A stretch of 64,000 bases of DNA from Serratia proteamaculans. GTDB lineage: Bacteria; Pseudomonadota; Gammaproteobacteria; Enterobacterales; Enterobacteriaceae. The DNA lies in the NCBI RefSeq assembly GCF_008830365.1, contig NZ_WBKI01000008.1, positions 62,001 through 126,000 of the forward strand, read 5' to 3'. Below are positions 26,179 through 36,099 of the stretch, piece by piece (positions within the stretch are counted from its first letter, which is position 1; each line of letters starts with the position of its first letter). Under the pieces are notes generated by a model, which saw only the letters and a list, made by a program, of their open reading frames with translations, was not told the DNA's origin and made no database searches. The position numbers and the translations under genes are program-made.

Positions 26179-27330
26179 ATGAAAGCATTACATTTTGGTG
26201 CGGGAAATATTGGGCGTGGTTTTATCGGCAAGCTGCTGGCAGACGCGCAGGCCGAACTGACCTTTGCCGACGTTAACCAGACGGTGCTGGACCTGCTGAA
26301 CAGCCGTAAAAGCTATCAGGTTCACGTGGTCGGCGAGCAGGCCCGGGTCGATCAGGTCAACAACGTTAGCGCGGTGAACAGCGGCAGTGAAGAGGCCGTT
26401 GCGCTGATCGCCGAAGCGGATATCGTGACCACCGCCGTGGGCCCGCAGATCCTGGCCAAAATTGCCGGGACTATCGCCAAAGGGCTGATCAAACGTCATC
26501 AGCAGGGCAACAGCCAACCGCTGAACATCATCGCCTGCGAGAACATGGTGCGTGGCACCAGCCAGTTAAAACAGCACGTGTTCGATGTCTTGCCACAGGA
26601 TGAGCAGGCATGGGTCGAACAGCATGTCGGCTTTGTCGACTCGGCTGTTGACCGCATTGTGCCGCCGGCAGAAGCAGGCAGCAGCGATCCGCTGGAAGTG
26701 ACGGTAGAAACCTTCAGCGAGTGGATTGTCGATCAGACCCAGTTCAAGGGCCAGCCACCGGCGATCGCCGGCATGGAGCTGACTGATAACCTGATGGCGT
26801 TTGTTGAGCGCAAGCTGTTCACGCTCAATACTGGCCATGCGATTACCGCCTATCTGGGCCAACAGGCTGGCCTGCTGACCATTCGCGATGCCATCCTTGA
26901 CCCGGCGATCCGTCGCGTGGTGAAAGGCGCGATGGAAGAAAGCGGCGCGGTGCTGATCAAACGCTACGGTTTTGATGCCGCCAGGCACGCCGCTTACATC
27001 GACAAAATCCTCAGCCGTTTTGAGAACCCGTATCTGCACGACGACGTTGAGCGTGTGGGCCGTCAGCCGCTGCGTAAGTTAAGCGCTGGCGATCGCCTGA
27101 TCAAACCGTTGCTCGGCACGCTGGAATACGGTTTGCCGCATGCCAATCTGATCCAGGGGATTGCTGCTGCCATGAGCTACCGCAGCGAGCAGGATCCGCA
27201 GGCCAAAGAGCTGGTGGAGCTGCTGGTCAAACTGGGGCCAAAAGCGGCGCTGGCGCAAATTTCCGGCCTGCCGGCGGAAAGTGAGGTTGTAGAACAGGCT
27301 GTTGCTGTGTATAACGCCATGCAAAAGTAG
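26179..27330 (+). CDS. mtlD: Mannitol-1-phosphate 5-dehydrogenase
   Basis: MtlD oxidises mannitol 1-phosphate to fructose 6-phosphate with NAD in the cytoplasm. The 383-residue protein begins with the NAD-binding segment [13 protein letters not shown] and aligns with E. coli MtlD (382 residues). The long-chain polyol dehydrogenase catalytic helix is seen near [11 protein letters not shown] and the active-site region around KRKLFTLN-like residues 208-218. The ATG at 26179 follows GTAGGA. It lies between mtlA and mtlR. Confidence 0.97.
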   Translation: MKALHFGAGNIGRGFIGKLLADAQAELTFADVNQTVLDLLNSRKSYQVHVVGEQARVDQVNNVSAVNSGSEEAVALIAEADIVTTAVGPQILAKIAGTIAKGLIKRHQQGNSQPLNIIACENMVRGTSQLKQHVFDVLPQDEQAWVEQHVGFVDSAVDRIVPPAEAGSSDPLEVTVETFSEWIVDQTQFKGQPPAIAGMELTDNLMAFVERKLFTLNTGHAITAYLGQQAGLLTIRDAILDPAIRRVVKGAMEESGAVLIKRYGFDAARHAAYIDKILSRFENPYLHDDVERVGRQPLRKLSAGDRLIKPLLGTLEYGLPHANLIQGIAAAMSYRSEQDPQAKELVELLVKLGPKAALAQISGLPAESEVVEQAVAVYNAMQK

Positions 27331-27337
27331 ATTCGGC

Positions 27338-27976
27338 ATGATGAATCTTCGGGCGCAGCCCATTGCGCCCCTACACCCCGACTTCGGCATTGACGGCGCC
27401 ACCCAGGCCATTCGAAAAGCGACGATGGAAGAAGCACAGGCATTTGAAAATCAGGTTCTGGAACGACTGAACGCAGGCAAGACGGTGCGCAGTTTTCTGA
27501 TCGCGGCGGTAGAGCTGCTGGCGGAAGCGCTCAACGTGCTGGTGGTGCAGGTGTTCCGCAAGGACGACTATGCGGTGAAGTATGCCGTCGAACCCCTATT
27601 GTCCGGTGCCGGTCCATTGGGTGAACTGTCGGTGCGCCTGAAGCTGATGTATGGGCTGGGGGTGATTTCGCGTCACGAGTACGAAGATGCCGAACTGCTG
27701 ATGGCGATGCGCGAAGAACTGAACCACGATGGGGAGGAATACCGCTTCGTCGATGATGAAATTCTCGGGCCGTTTGGCGAACTGCATTGCGTGGCCGCAC
27801 TGCCACCGGTGCCCACCTTCCTGCAGCCTGGTGAGGCGGACGAATCGCTGATCGCCATGCAGCGTCAGCGATATCAGCAGGTATTGCGTTCGACTATGGT
27901 GCTGTCGGTCACCGATCTGATTGCCGGCATCGGTGCCAAGCAACCGTCCCGGCTTTCCCCGCTCGGCCGCAATTAA
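27338..27976 (+). CDS. mtlR: Mannitol operon repressor MtlR
   Basis: MtlR lowers expression of the mtl operon. The protein (212 residues from 27338) aligns with E. coli MtlR from the segment ATMEEAQAFENQVLERLNAGKTVRSFL onward. It has no classical helix-turn-helix; the MtlR fold is all-helical. Two adjacent ATG codons (27338 and 27341) are possible starts, 8 and 11 bases after the mtlD stop; neither has a strong SD, so translation may be coupled. The C-terminus overlaps the end of the convergent LysE-family gene by 4 bases. Confidence 0.93.
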   Translation: MMNLRAQPIAPLHPDFGIDGATQAIRKATMEEAQAFENQVLERLNAGKTVRSFLIAAVELLAEALNVLVVQVFRKDDYAVKYAVEPLLSGAGPLGELSVRLKLMYGLGVISRHEYEDAELLMAMREELNHDGEEYRFVDDEILGPFGELHCVAALPPVPTFLQPGEADESLIAMQRQRYQQVLRSTMVLSVTDLIAGIGAKQPSRLSPLGRN

Positions 27977-28581
27977 GCAAAGGCCGCGCGCCACTCGTCG
28001 AATAACAGCCACAGAGCCGTGGCTGCCATCAACCCCGCCATGACGCCATTAAACACCCGCAGTTTCCAGGTCACGCGCAGCGCATCACGCAGGCGATCGC
28101 CCAATATCGCCCATACCAGTACGCAAGGAATGTTCAGGGCGGTGAAACCGGCAATGATCATCAGCGTATGGCTGAGGCTGGCCCCTTCGCGTGGGGTGAA
28201 CAGAATGGCCACGTTAATCGCCATCAGCCAGGCTTTGGGATTGACTGCCTGAAACAAGGCACCGTTGATTAAGCGCATCGGCTGGGCCTGCTGTTTACCA
28301 TCCGGCGATGCCGCCCTGAACAATTTCCATGAAAGCCACAGTAGGTAGGTACAACCGATCACCGCCAGCGGAAAGCGAATCATACCGGCTGAACTCAGGA
28401 TCAGGGCCAGCAGGGTGGTGGTTAGGGCCAATTGCACCGCACAGCCGACGCTAATGCCAAACACCATTGGCAGGGTGCGACGCAGACCAAAATTAACCCC
28501 GGACGATGCCAGCAGCAGGTTGTTGGGACCAGGGGTAATCGACATGACTGTGACATAACTGATAAAGGCGGAGTCCAGCAT
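27973..28581 (-). CDS. LysE/RhtB-family amino-acid exporter
   Basis: A 202-residue inner-membrane protein with six hydrophobic segments and the family motif TPGPNNLLLASSG near the N-terminus. LysE-family proteins export amino acids or their derivatives. The substrate is not known. It is divergent from a MocR-type regulator 139 bases away, a pairing in which the regulator often controls the exporter. Both genes sit between mtlR and yibL, which are adjacent in E. coli. The ATG at 28581 follows AAAAGGAA. Confidence 0.88.
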   Translation of the reverse strand: MLDSAFISYVTVMSITPGPNNLLLASSGVNFGLRRTLPMVFGISVGCAVQLALTTTLLALILSSAGMIRFPLAVIGCTYLLWLSWKLFRAASPDGKQQAQPMRLINGALFQAVNPKAWLMAINVAILFTPREGASLSHTLMIIAGFTALNIPCVLVWAILGDRLRDALRVTWKLRVFNGVMAGLMAATALWLLFDEWRAAFA

Positions 28582-28670
28582 AACGGGTTCCTTTTAAGGC
28601 TAAGAAGCAAGGGAACCAGCATAAAACCTACGGGCAGATGGTGACAGAACCAAAAACCCGCTATTGTCAT

Positions 28671-28701
28671 GGTTACAGTTATATCAGATTCGAACTGTAC
28701 C
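28671..28701. promoter_or_regulatory. Candidate MocR operator between the divergent genes
   Basis: GGTTACAGTT (28671-28680) and AACTGTACC (28693-28701) are inverted copies differing by one inserted T. Sites of this kind lie between MocR regulators and their targets. The position is just upstream of the regulator start. Confidence 0.5.
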
Positions 28702-28720
28702 CATTACCTGGAGACAAACT

Positions 28721-30187
28721 GTGACCCTGCTCGATGAAATGCCGGAAACGCGTTATCAGCAACTGGCGGATACGCTGGCGGAAGCCATACACCGCGGTAC
28801 GCTGCTGCCCGGTAGCCGTTTACCTTCGGTGCGCCGCTGCGCGCAGACCCATAGCGTCAGTATCAATACCGTGGTGGCGGCTTACCGCACGCTGGAAGAT
28901 CGCGGCTTGATAGAAGCACGGCCACAGTCTGGTTTCTATGTGTGCAACACTTTACCGGCGCTGAAAGCCGCCTCACCGACCAGCAGCCGGATAGAGTCAC
29001 CGGCGGATGACGTACTGGCGTTGATCGACACGGTGTTCGCCGCCCAGCAGAATTCGGCGTTTACCAACCTTTCGCTGGCCTGCCCGCAGACCTCCGATTT
29101 CTATCCCGGCGGCAAATTGGGGCGAATGCTTTCCTCGCAGTTACGCCGTCAGCCGAATCTGATTGGCCAATATGCACTACCGCCGGGTAGCCTGAGGCTA
29201 CGACAGCAAATCACTCGTCGTTCGATGGCGCTGGGCATGCTGCTGGAGCCCGGCGATATCACGCTGACTCATGGCTGCATGGAGGCGCTGCAACTGGCGC
29301 TGCGGGTGACCACCAAACCGGGTGATTGTATCGGCCTGGAATCACCGACCTATTTTTATCTGCTGCCGCTGCTGGCCAGCCTGGGGCTGAAGGCGCTGGA
29401 AATTCCTACCGATCCGCAGCACGGGCTGTCGCTGGATGCGCTGGAGCTGTTGCTCAATGAGAAGCGGCTGAATGCGGTGATTGCCATGCCGACGGTGCAA
29501 AACCCGCTGGGCTGCACCATGCCGCTGGCGGCCAAAAAACGTCTGGCGCGGCTGATGAACGATCATCAGGTGCCCTTGATTGAAGACGGGCTGTACGCAG
29601 AGCTGCAGTTCGGCGGTGCGCTGACCCCGGCGGTGAAAGCTTTTGATCGCGACGGCTGGGTGCTGTTCTGCTCCAGCTTTACCAAGACGCTGGCGCCGGA
29701 CTTCCGCATCGGCTGGATAAGCGGCGGCCGCTTTAACGAGGCATTGCGCAAGCTGAAGGCGGTGTCGTCGATGTCGGAGTCGCAGCTGCTGTCGGAAACC
29801 CTGGCGATGTTCCTGGAAACCGGCGGCTACGATCATCACCTGCGCAATCTGCGAAAACGCTACGCTGCCCAGGTGGATGAGGCGCGGTCGCTGATTGCGC
29901 GCCATTTTCCACGAGGTACCCGGGCGACTCAGCCGGCAGGCGGTTTTGTGTTTTGGGTAGAGTTCCCGGCCGGAGTCGACAGCGTGGCGCTGTTCCACCA
30001 GATGCTGGAGGAACAAATATGCCTGACGCCGGGCACGCTGTATTCCCCCAGTGGCCGCTATCGCAACGCATTGCGGCTCTCCTGTTGTTATCCGTTTAAT
30101 GCGCGTTACAGCCAGGCGCTGGCGCGTGTGGGTGCCAAAGCCTGCGAGATGAGTGGCTTGCCGCCGGGCATTGCGCAAGACGAGTAA
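28721..30187 (+). CDS. MocR-family regulator (GntR HTH plus aminotransferase domain)
   Basis: The 488-residue protein joins an N-terminal GntR winged helix (about 8-75, RYQQLADTLAEAI and GSRLPSVRR) to a class I aminotransferase-like domain with the PLP lysine in SSFTKTLAPDFRIGW. Such proteins use PLP and an amino compound as effectors rather than as catalytic substrates. It probably controls the divergent LysE-type exporter. The GTG at 28721 follows CTGGAG; an upstream TTG at 28664 has no SD and was not chosen. What it senses cannot be read from the sequence. Confidence 0.85.
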   Translation: MTLLDEMPETRYQQLADTLAEAIHRGTLLPGSRLPSVRRCAQTHSVSINTVVAAYRTLEDRGLIEARPQSGFYVCNTLPALKAASPTSSRIESPADDVLALIDTVFAAQQNSAFTNLSLACPQTSDFYPGGKLGRMLSSQLRRQPNLIGQYALPPGSLRLRQQITRRSMALGMLLEPGDITLTHGCMEALQLALRVTTKPGDCIGLESPTYFYLLPLLASLGLKALEIPTDPQHGLSLDALELLLNEKRLNAVIAMPTVQNPLGCTMPLAAKKRLARLMNDHQVPLIEDGLYAELQFGGALTPAVKAFDRDGWVLFCSSFTKTLAPDFRIGWISGGRFNEALRKLKAVSSMSESQLLSETLAMFLETGGYDHHLRNLRKRYAAQVDEARSLIARHFPRGTRATQPAGGFVFWVEFPAGVDSVALFHQMLEEQICLTPGTLYSPSGRYRNALRLSCCYPFNARYSQALARVGAKACEMSGLPPGIAQDE

Positions 30188-30259
30188 CCACGCGCGCATT
30201 TTGCTACAATGTGGGCATCATTGATTAGCGTGCCGTACAGGCACAACAGGCCAGAAACC

Positions 30260-30622
30260 ATGAAAGAGATAGAAAAGGCAGAGATCAAGCGCCTTAGCGA
30301 CCTGCTGGACGCACTGAAGCACAAAGATACCCTGGTAATCCAACAGGGCAATCTTGACCTGATCGCTCAGCACACCAAAGAAAAAGAGAAGATGGCAGCG
30401 GAAATCGAGCGCCTGAAAGGTGTGCGCATTGAGAAGCTGAGCGCAGAAGCGCAAAAGCTGAGCCAACTGCCGTTTAGCCGCGAAATCACCAAGAAAGAAC
30501 AGGCGGACATGGGCACGTTGAAGAAAAACGTGCGCGGCCTGATCGTGGTGCACCCGATGACCGCACTGGGCCGTGAAATGGGCCTGAAAGTGGTCACCGG
30601 CTACGCCAAGAAAGCCTTCTGA
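30260..30622 (+). CDS. yibL: YibL, DUF2810 ribosome-associated small protein
   Basis: A 120-residue basic, helical protein, the same length as E. coli YibL and alike over the full sequence (start [20 protein letters not shown]-terminal [14 protein letters not shown]). YibL has been found with ribosomes in E. coli; its job is unclear. The ATG at 30260 is chosen by homology. In E. coli it directly follows mtlR; here an exporter and a regulator lie between. Confidence 0.9.
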   Translation: MKEIEKAEIKRLSDLLDALKHKDTLVIQQGNLDLIAQHTKEKEKMAAEIERLKGVRIEKLSAEAQKLSQLPFSREITKKEQADMGTLKKNVRGLIVVHPMTALGREMGLKVVTGYAKKAF

Positions 30623-30625
30623 TTG

Positions 30626-30657
30626 CCGGGGCGCCGTTGATTGTGGCGCCCGGTTTT
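30626..30657. terminator. Terminator between yibL and the methyltransferase gene
   Basis: CCGGGGCGCC and GGCGCCCGG pair with one bulge around a 9-base loop, followed by TTTTC. It serves yibL and overlaps the stop region of the convergent gene. Confidence 0.75.
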
Positions 30658-31436
30658 CAAAGCCTGGTGGTGAAATACGCTTTGGTCTGATAGGGCACAG
30701 TCACAGTGTCTTTGCCCTGCAGTTCCCCTTCCTCTGCCACCAACTGCCGAATCTGTTCGATCACCTGTTCCTGCTGCTCGAGCGGCAAGGCGGCGATAAA
30801 GCTGGTGGAGCGCACTCGGTTAAAAATCACATCCTCAACCGCACCCTGATGGCCGAGCATAAACACCTGCTCCTGCAACGCATCTAAGCCTTTGAACGGG
30901 AAAAGTTTACGCCATTCACCGGTGTAGAAACGCGGCGCGTCGCCTTCGTGACGGTCAACAATCTGATTCAGCTTACGCACCCAACTCACACGTGCATCAC
31001 GCATGTTCCACACCAGGCCAAGTTTGCCGCCGGGCTTAAGGATACGTTGGATTTCGGCCAAGGCCCGCGCTGTGGCGAACCAGTGGAAGGATTGCGCGCA
31101 GACCACCGCGTCGACCGACTCATCCGGCAGCGGGATCGACTCCGCGGTGCCCGCCAGGGTTTTTACCTGCGGCAGTACGGCCGACAGCTTTTCCAGCATT
31201 TGTGCCACAGGTTCAACGGCGATCACCTGCGCACCGGTTTCCAGCAGGCGCGGGGTGAACTTGCCGGTGCCGGCACCGAGATCGATCACCGTCATACCGG
31301 CGTGCAGGCCGATGGTGTCGCGCAGCCAGGTGGTGATTTCCGGTGGGTAGTCCGGGCGACCTTTAACGTAACGATCGGCATTGGCCTGGTAGCCTTCGGC
31401 TGCCGCGTGGTGGATCGAATGAGACGGGGTGTTCAT
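30657..31436 (-). CDS. Class I SAM-dependent methyltransferase
   Basis: The 259-residue protein has the SAM-binding glycine motif DLGAGTGKF (about 52-60), the acidic residue at the end of strand 2 (VIAVEP) and the post-II motif AQSFHWF. This is a UbiE/Trans-aconitate-type methyltransferase. Its substrate is not recognisable. AUG at 31436 follows CAGGAG. It is followed by no obvious operon partner; yiiM on the same strand upstream is 114 bases away. Confidence 0.8.
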   Translation of the reverse strand: MNTPSHSIHHAAAEGYQANADRYVKGRPDYPPEITTWLRDTIGLHAGMTVIDLGAGTGKFTPRLLETGAQVIAVEPVAQMLEKLSAVLPQVKTLAGTAESIPLPDESVDAVVCAQSFHWFATARALAEIQRILKPGGKLGLVWNMRDARVSWVRKLNQIVDRHEGDAPRFYTGEWRKLFPFKGLDALQEQVFMLGHQGAVEDVIFNRVRSTSFIAALPLEQQEQVIEQIRQLVAEEGELQGKDTVTVPYQTKAYFTTRL

Positions 31437-31550
31437 AACTTTACTCCTGCCTGAAAGAGGGGGGCGGAACGACCGACGCTGAACAGTATAGGTCGATGAA
31501 AGCTTTTAGCGCTGCATACGGCACCCGGGTTTATGCCCGAGCGGTCTTGT

Positions 31551-32222
31551 TCAGCGGCCGAGCAAACGGCGATTAAAGTCTTCAAGGCGGCCTTCGCTGA
31601 TGCGCGTCAGCATGGTTTTGCTCCAGCTGGCGGACAGCCCGGCTACCGCCAACAGGCGGCGATACTGTTCTTCATCAAACGGCATATGCCAGGCGATACC
31701 GATGGCTTCGGCAACCGAGACATTGCTGTTGCGTGTCACCAGCTCCAGCGGATGATCGCCGCTGACTTTACCGGCAGACACCACGCGGTACAGCCAGCCA
31801 CAGCGGCCGCTTTGCTGCATCAGCACCGAGATGTCATCGATATCAAAATGGTAGTTGAGCTTAAAGCACGGAGAGCGCGGTTGGGTGACCTGGATCAGCG
31901 CTTCGCCCCAGCGGAAGATATCGCCCATAAATACGTTGTGCTCAGTCAGCCCCAGGGTGGAAATGTTCTCGCCGAAGGCCGGTGCGCAGAACTGTTCTGC
32001 CTGCGCCGGAAACTGCTCGCGCCAGTGGTGGTAATGTTCCCGCGGGTAGTGACACAGCGCGCGGTCTGGCCCGCCGTGATAACTTTTTTCCGCCTGTTCG
32101 TCGCCTTCCAGGCCGAGTGGGGTCAGCTTGACGGCTCCGTCCACCAGACGTTTGGCAATGCCGCTGGGCCGCCCGCCTTCATAGGGTTGGATAGTGCCGA
32201 TGTAAACCTCTGGGTGATGCAT
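31551..32222 (-). CDS. yiiM: YiiM, MOSC-domain protein (6-N-hydroxylaminopurine resistance)
   Basis: A 223-residue MOSC protein aligned over its length with E. coli YiiM, which takes molybdenum cofactor and helps reduce N-hydroxylated bases and compounds. The MOSC core contains the conserved Cys in QPRSPCFKLNYHF and the GLEGDEQAEKSYHGGPDRALCHYP stretch (split by loops). ATG at 32222 follows GGAGG with 5 bases spacing and matches the E. coli start; earlier in-frame ATGs are less likely. Confidence 0.9.
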   Translation of the reverse strand: MHHPEVYIGTIQPYEGGRPSGIAKRLVDGAVKLTPLGLEGDEQAEKSYHGGPDRALCHYPREHYHHWREQFPAQAEQFCAPAFGENISTLGLTEHNVFMGDIFRWGEALIQVTQPRSPCFKLNYHFDIDDISVLMQQSGRCGWLYRVVSAGKVSGDHPLELVTRNSNVSVAEAIGIAWHMPFDEEQYRRLLAVAGLSASWSKTMLTRISEGRLEDFNRRLLGR

Positions 32223-32316
32223 ATGCGCCTCCATGTCTCGCGTCGAAGGTCCAGCATAGCCTGAGTTGGCAGGGAGGAACAATAACCCGCCCGAGAGGTT
32301 TCGGGCGGGGGAAATA

Positions 32317-34245
32317 TCAGAAGGTGGTCCAGTTGTCTTGCGCGGCGGTATGAGCCGCCGGGAGGGGGCTGGCCGGTGTTTTGATGGCGGTGCTTTTCAC
32401 TGCAGCAGGGGCCTGATGCTCCGCCAGTCGGAACACCGAGACGCTCTGCAACAGCATTTCCGCCTGTTCTTCCAGCGAGTCGGCGGCGGCGGCGGATTCT
32501 TCCACCAGCGCGGCGTTCTGCTGGGTGGTGTGATCCATTTCGACAATCGCCTGACCAATTTGGGCGATGCCGCGGGTTTGCTCGTCGGAAGCGGCAGCAA
32601 TCTCCGCCATGATGTCCCGCACATGGGTGACCGACAGAACGATTTGCTCCATGGTATTACCGGTGTTTTCCACCAGGCTGGTGCCGGTCTGTACCCGGCT
32701 GACCGATTCGGTAATCAACCCTTCGATCTCTTTGGCTGCCTGGGCGCTGCGCTGTGCCAGGTTTCGCACCTCGCTGGCTACCACTGAGAAGCCGCGCCCT
32801 TGCTCACCGGCGCGCGCGGCTTCTACGGCTGCGTTGAGCGCCAGAATATTGGTCTGGAAGGCAATGCCGTTGATCAGGGTGGTAATTTCGGCGATCCGCT
32901 GTGAACTGCTAGATATATCACGCATGGTGTTGACTACGCTCGCCACCAGCTTGCCGCCCTGTTGGGCCGTCTGAGAAGCATCGGTAGCCAACTGGTTGGC
33001 ATGGTGGGCGTTTTCGGCGTTCTGCTTCACCGTGGCGGTCAGTTGTTCCATGCTGGCGGCGGTTTCTTCCACCGCGGCGGCCTGCTGTTCGGTGCGGGAG
33101 GACAAATCGGTGTTACCGGCGGCAATCTCTGCGGCGGCGGTGGACACCTGGCTGACCCCCATCTGGATTTTTTCAATCATATCGCGCAGGTTCTGGCTCA
33201 TCGCTGCCACGGCGTTCAACAACTGACCCAGTTCGTCGCGACGGGTGCTGGTTTGCGCCTGACGCAGATCGCCGCTGGCGATGCGTTCCGCCAGCGCCAG
33301 TGTACTTTGCAGCGGCCGGGTGATCTGCAGCGTGATGCGCCAGGCCACCAGCAACCCGGCGATAATGGCGATCAGCGTGGTGATGCCCATCTGCCACTGC
33401 GCCGAATTGATGTCGTTATGGGTTTGCGTCAGTTCGTCCTGCATAAAGGCGTTAACCAGCGTGCCCACTTCCTGCGCGCTGTTGCCCAGCCGTTGGCTGA
33501 TCGCTTGTTCCTGCTGATAGGCCGGCAGGTAGGCTTCGATACGATTTTTGTAGTCGTCGAGCGCGGTCAGCAAGGGTTGCAACAGAGGGCGCTGGGCGTC
33601 GCTGAGCCGCCGACTGAGCGCATTGGCCGCGCTGCGTGCATCGTCAATCGCCGCCACCAGCGGGGCTTCAGATTCCGCGCTCAGGCTCAGCAACAGGCCA
33701 CGGGCCCCGTAGCGCACCAGAGTCAGCTTCTGGTTCAGCTGAATAAAGGCCAGTTGCAGGTCAGCATTGGTGATTTGGCGCTCCACCTGGTTAAGGCTGT
33801 CCTGCACTTCCGACATGTTCCAGCTTTGACGTACCGCGTCTTTCGCCGCCACCGCTTGCTCGAAGGCGTTTTGCTGCTGCTGGTATTGGCCGATCAGCCC
33901 AACCAAACGCTGCAGGTCTTTTCGGCTCTGGGGATCCCAGTCCAGTTCCTGGCCCTGGTTGATCAGCTTCACCGCGTTTTCGATATTGGTGCGGTTGTTT
34001 TTCAGGTATTCCGGCCGGTAGGTTTGGCCGAACAGCGCACGGTTGTATTTGGCCTGATTGATCTCGTCGTTCAGCCGGTTGCTGAAGTCGATGCGATCGG
34101 CGCGGGATTCGATAATATGCAGATACTGCGCGCCGGTTCCGGCGATGATTGCCGTCAGCAACAGCATCAGACCAAATCCAAGGCCGAGCTTTTTACCCAC
34201 GGTGAGATGAACGAATTTTCCTGCCAATGTTTGCAATGCCGCCAT
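32317..34245 (-). CDS. Methyl-accepting chemotaxis protein
   Basis: A 641-residue chemoreceptor. It has a cytoplasmic N-terminus, TM1 (about 21-41), a helical periplasmic ligand domain (about 42-300, four-helix-bundle type), TM2 (about 305-325), a HAMP domain ([20 protein letters not shown]) and a long coiled-coil signalling domain with the hairpin tip [20 protein letters not shown] (trimer and CheA/CheW contact). The C-terminal pentapeptide NWTTF resembles the NWETF tether that recruits CheR and CheB, so this may be a full high-abundance receptor. A perfect-looking sigma-28 promoter lies upstream. The ligand is unknown. The ATG at 34245 follows GGAAAGGA. Confidence 0.93.
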   Translation of the reverse strand: MAALQTLAGKFVHLTVGKKLGLGFGLMLLLTAIIAGTGAQYLHIIESRADRIDFSNRLNDEINQAKYNRALFGQTYRPEYLKNNRTNIENAVKLINQGQELDWDPQSRKDLQRLVGLIGQYQQQQNAFEQAVAAKDAVRQSWNMSEVQDSLNQVERQITNADLQLAFIQLNQKLTLVRYGARGLLLSLSAESEAPLVAAIDDARSAANALSRRLSDAQRPLLQPLLTALDDYKNRIEAYLPAYQQEQAISQRLGNSAQEVGTLVNAFMQDELTQTHNDINSAQWQMGITTLIAIIAGLLVAWRITLQITRPLQSTLALAERIASGDLRQAQTSTRRDELGQLLNAVAAMSQNLRDMIEKIQMGVSQVSTAAAEIAAGNTDLSSRTEQQAAAVEETAASMEQLTATVKQNAENAHHANQLATDASQTAQQGGKLVASVVNTMRDISSSSQRIAEITTLINGIAFQTNILALNAAVEAARAGEQGRGFSVVASEVRNLAQRSAQAAKEIEGLITESVSRVQTGTSLVENTGNTMEQIVLSVTHVRDIMAEIAAASDEQTRGIAQIGQAIVEMDHTTQQNAALVEESAAAADSLEEQAEMLLQSVSVFRLAEHQAPAAVKSTAIKTPASPLPAAHTAAQDNWTTF

Positions 34246-34283
34246 AGTGATTTTCCTTTCCGGGCGAACGTCAATTGAACAAA

Positions 34284-34310
34284 CTATCGGCAAAGGAAGG
34301 TCAAACTTTA
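34284..34310 (-). promoter_or_regulatory. Sigma-28 (FliA) promoter of the chemoreceptor gene
   Basis: On the minus strand TAAAGTTT (34310-34303) is followed by exactly 11 bases and GCCGATAG (34291-34284). The FliA consensus is TAAAGTTT-N11-GCCGATAA, so 15 of 16 positions match. It is about 40 bases upstream of the start codon. Confidence 0.92.
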
Positions 34311-34321
34311 GCGAATTTTGG

Positions 34322-34350
34322 GCAAAAAAAATGCCCGCATTAAGCGGGCA
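34322..34350 (-). terminator. Terminator of sodA
   Basis: Arms ATGCCCGC (34331-34338) and GCGGGCAT (34343-34350) are followed on the minus strand by a run of T. Confidence 0.9.
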
Positions 34351-34370
34351 TCTTCATAGCCGGGGACGAA

Positions 34371-34991
34371 TTACTTCTTCGCCGCGAAGCGTGCTGCTGC
34401 TTCGTCCCAGTTAACCACGTTCCAGAATGCCTTGATGTAGTCTGGACGTTTGTTCTGATATTTCAGGTAGTAAGCGTGTTCCCACACGTCCAGGCCGACG
34501 ATTGGGAAGCCTGAAGCGCCGGCAACGGCTTCGCCCATCAGCGGGCTGTCCTGGTTAGCGGTAGAGACCACTGCCAGTTTGTCGCCTTTCAGCACCAGCC
34601 AGGCCCAACCTGAACCGAAGCGGGTCGCTGCGGCTTTCTCGAATTCTTCCTGGAATTTCTCAACGCTGCCGAAATCACGTTCGATAGCAGCTTTCAGATC
34701 GCCACCCAGGGTGGTGCCGATTTTCAGGCCTTTCCAGAACAGGCTGTGGTTAGCATGGCCGCCGGCGTTGTTACGCATGAAGGTGCGCTTGTCAGCAGGG
34801 ACTTTATCCAGGTCCTGGATCAGTTCTTCAACGCTGTATTGAGCCAGCTCTGGGTAGGCTTCCAGCACGGTGTTGGCGTTGTTAACGTAAGTCTGGTGAT
34901 GTTTGGTGTGATGGATTTCCATCGTCTGCTTGTCGAAATGCGGTTCCAGTGCGTCGTAGGCGTACGGCAGGGATGGCAGTGAATAACTCAT
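34371..34991 (-). CDS. sodA: Manganese superoxide dismutase
   Basis: SodA (206 residues) converts superoxide to oxygen and hydrogen peroxide in the cytoplasm. The metal ligands His27, His82, Asp168 and His172 are at the same positions as in E. coli SodA, and the manganese-type pattern ([13 protein letters not shown], GAxxQ-type Gln in [11 protein letters not shown]) favours Mn over Fe. The ATG at 34991 ([21 protein letters not shown] in family form) is the standard start; 15 in-frame codons upstream are ignored. A Fur box lies about 80 bases upstream, in line with the iron control of sodA in E. coli. Confidence 0.97.
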   Translation of the reverse strand: MSYSLPSLPYAYDALEPHFDKQTMEIHHTKHHQTYVNNANTVLEAYPELAQYSVEELIQDLDKVPADKRTFMRNNAGGHANHSLFWKGLKIGTTLGGDLKAAIERDFGSVEKFQEEFEKAAATRFGSGWAWLVLKGDKLAVVSTANQDSPLMGEAVAGASGFPIVGLDVWEHAYYLKYQNKRPDYIKAFWNVVNWDEAAARFAAKK

Positions 34992-35071
34992 GATCATCAT
35001 CTCCAATGGTATAGGGGCGGCGCAATATGTGAGCACCGCGTAAGCAGTCGGATCATTATAGTTATTTAAAT

Positions 35072-35090
35072 GATATTGAAAATGATTATC
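35072..35090. promoter_or_regulatory. Fur box upstream of sodA
   Basis: GATATTGAAAATGATTATC matches 16 of 19 positions of the Fur consensus. It lies in the sodA promoter region. Confidence 0.85.
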
Positions 35091-35118
35091 AATGCCCTAC
35101 TTGTTGTGTGGTTTTTGG

Positions 35119-35955
35119 TTAGTCCACAATACGCTGCGGGTGGGTAAACACCGTGGCGCGGCCGGGTTTGCTGAAACCGACCAGCGTCAGGTTGCTGCGC
35201 TCGGCAATTTCCACCGCCAGTGAGGTGGCCGCAGAAACCACGAACAGGATCTCGACGCCGCACATGGCGGATTTTTGCACCATTTCATAGCTGGCGCGGC
35301 TGGAAGTTAATACCGCACCCTGCTGCCAGTCTTGTTTTGCGCGCACCCCGAGCAGCTTGTCGAGTGCGACGTGGCGACCTACGTCTTCACAGCCACCCAG
35401 CAGTTCACCCTGCGGCGAAATCCAACTGGCGGCGTGGGTACAGCCGGTGAGTTGGCCGACGGCCTGCACCTGCTTGAGTTGCCCCAGGGCACGGTCGAGG
35501 TTGGTGAGGGAAAAGGTCTGGGTGAACGGTAAAGCAGGCAGCGGGCGAAAAATATCCGCCAACTGTTCGATGCCACACACCCCGCAGCCGGTGCGGCCTG
35601 CCATGGCGCGGCGACGTTCTTTTAAACCGGCAAAGCGACGGCTGGAGAGCTCGATTTGCACCTCCAGTCCATTACAAGTTTGGTTAATCTCTATACTGTA
35701 GATATCGCGCGGTGACTCAATGATGCCTTCGGACAGAGAAAAACCCAGGGCGAAGGCCTCCAGATCCTTGGGGGTACACATCATCACCACGTGAGAGATG
35801 CCGTTGTAGACCAGTGCGACCGGGACCTCTTCCGCCAGCCAATCCTGTTGTGCGGTAGTGAGTTGCCCACGTTGATAAACCTGAGACTGGGTCACCCCGG
35901 TGAGCAAGGTCTCATTGATGTCATTGATATGTTGGTCTGGCTTTATATTGTTCAC
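35119..35955 (-). CDS. fdhD: Formate dehydrogenase sulfurtransferase chaperone FdhD
   Basis: FdhD passes sulfur from IscS to the molybdenum cofactor so that formate dehydrogenases become active. The 278-residue protein has the essential CxxC motif (GCGVCG, near residues 121-124) and the conserved TGCTHAA and [11 protein letters not shown] segments. The start is GTG at 35955 (length matches E. coli FdhD, 277 residues); SD is weak. It is divergent from fdoG, the same arrangement as in E. coli, with 144 bases between. Confidence 0.95.
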   Translation of the reverse strand: MNNIKPDQHINDINETLLTGVTQSQVYQRGQLTTAQQDWLAEEVPVALVYNGISHVVMMCTPKDLEAFALGFSLSEGIIESPRDIYSIEINQTCNGLEVQIELSSRRFAGLKERRRAMAGRTGCGVCGIEQLADIFRPLPALPFTQTFSLTNLDRALGQLKQVQAVGQLTGCTHAASWISPQGELLGGCEDVGRHVALDKLLGVRAKQDWQQGAVLTSSRASYEMVQKSAMCGVEILFVVSAATSLAVEIAERSNLTLVGFSKPGRATVFTHPQRIVD

Positions 35956-36039
35956 TTAAGTGGCACCTGTCTGTAACAACCACATACACGCTGTGGTAAT
36001 ATTGCCGCGTAAAAACAACAGTAATTTTAGCGCTTCCCG

Positions 36040-36067
36040 CTTCCAGGGGGAAAGCGCCATTTGAAAC
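36040..36067 (+). other. 5' UTR hairpin upstream of fdoG
   Basis: GCGCTTCCC (36040-36048) pairs with GGGAAAGCGC (36058-36067) with one bulge. It lies 33 bases before the start codon and could affect leader stability or translation. Confidence 0.45.
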
Positions 36068-36099
36068 AATGTGACAATCGCAAGTGAAAGGAGACCCCC

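Noticed and set aside
32962-34278. 438-codon open frame on the plus strand
   Set aside because: It is the antisense shadow of the chemoreceptor gene, with low-complexity His/Gly/Gln composition.
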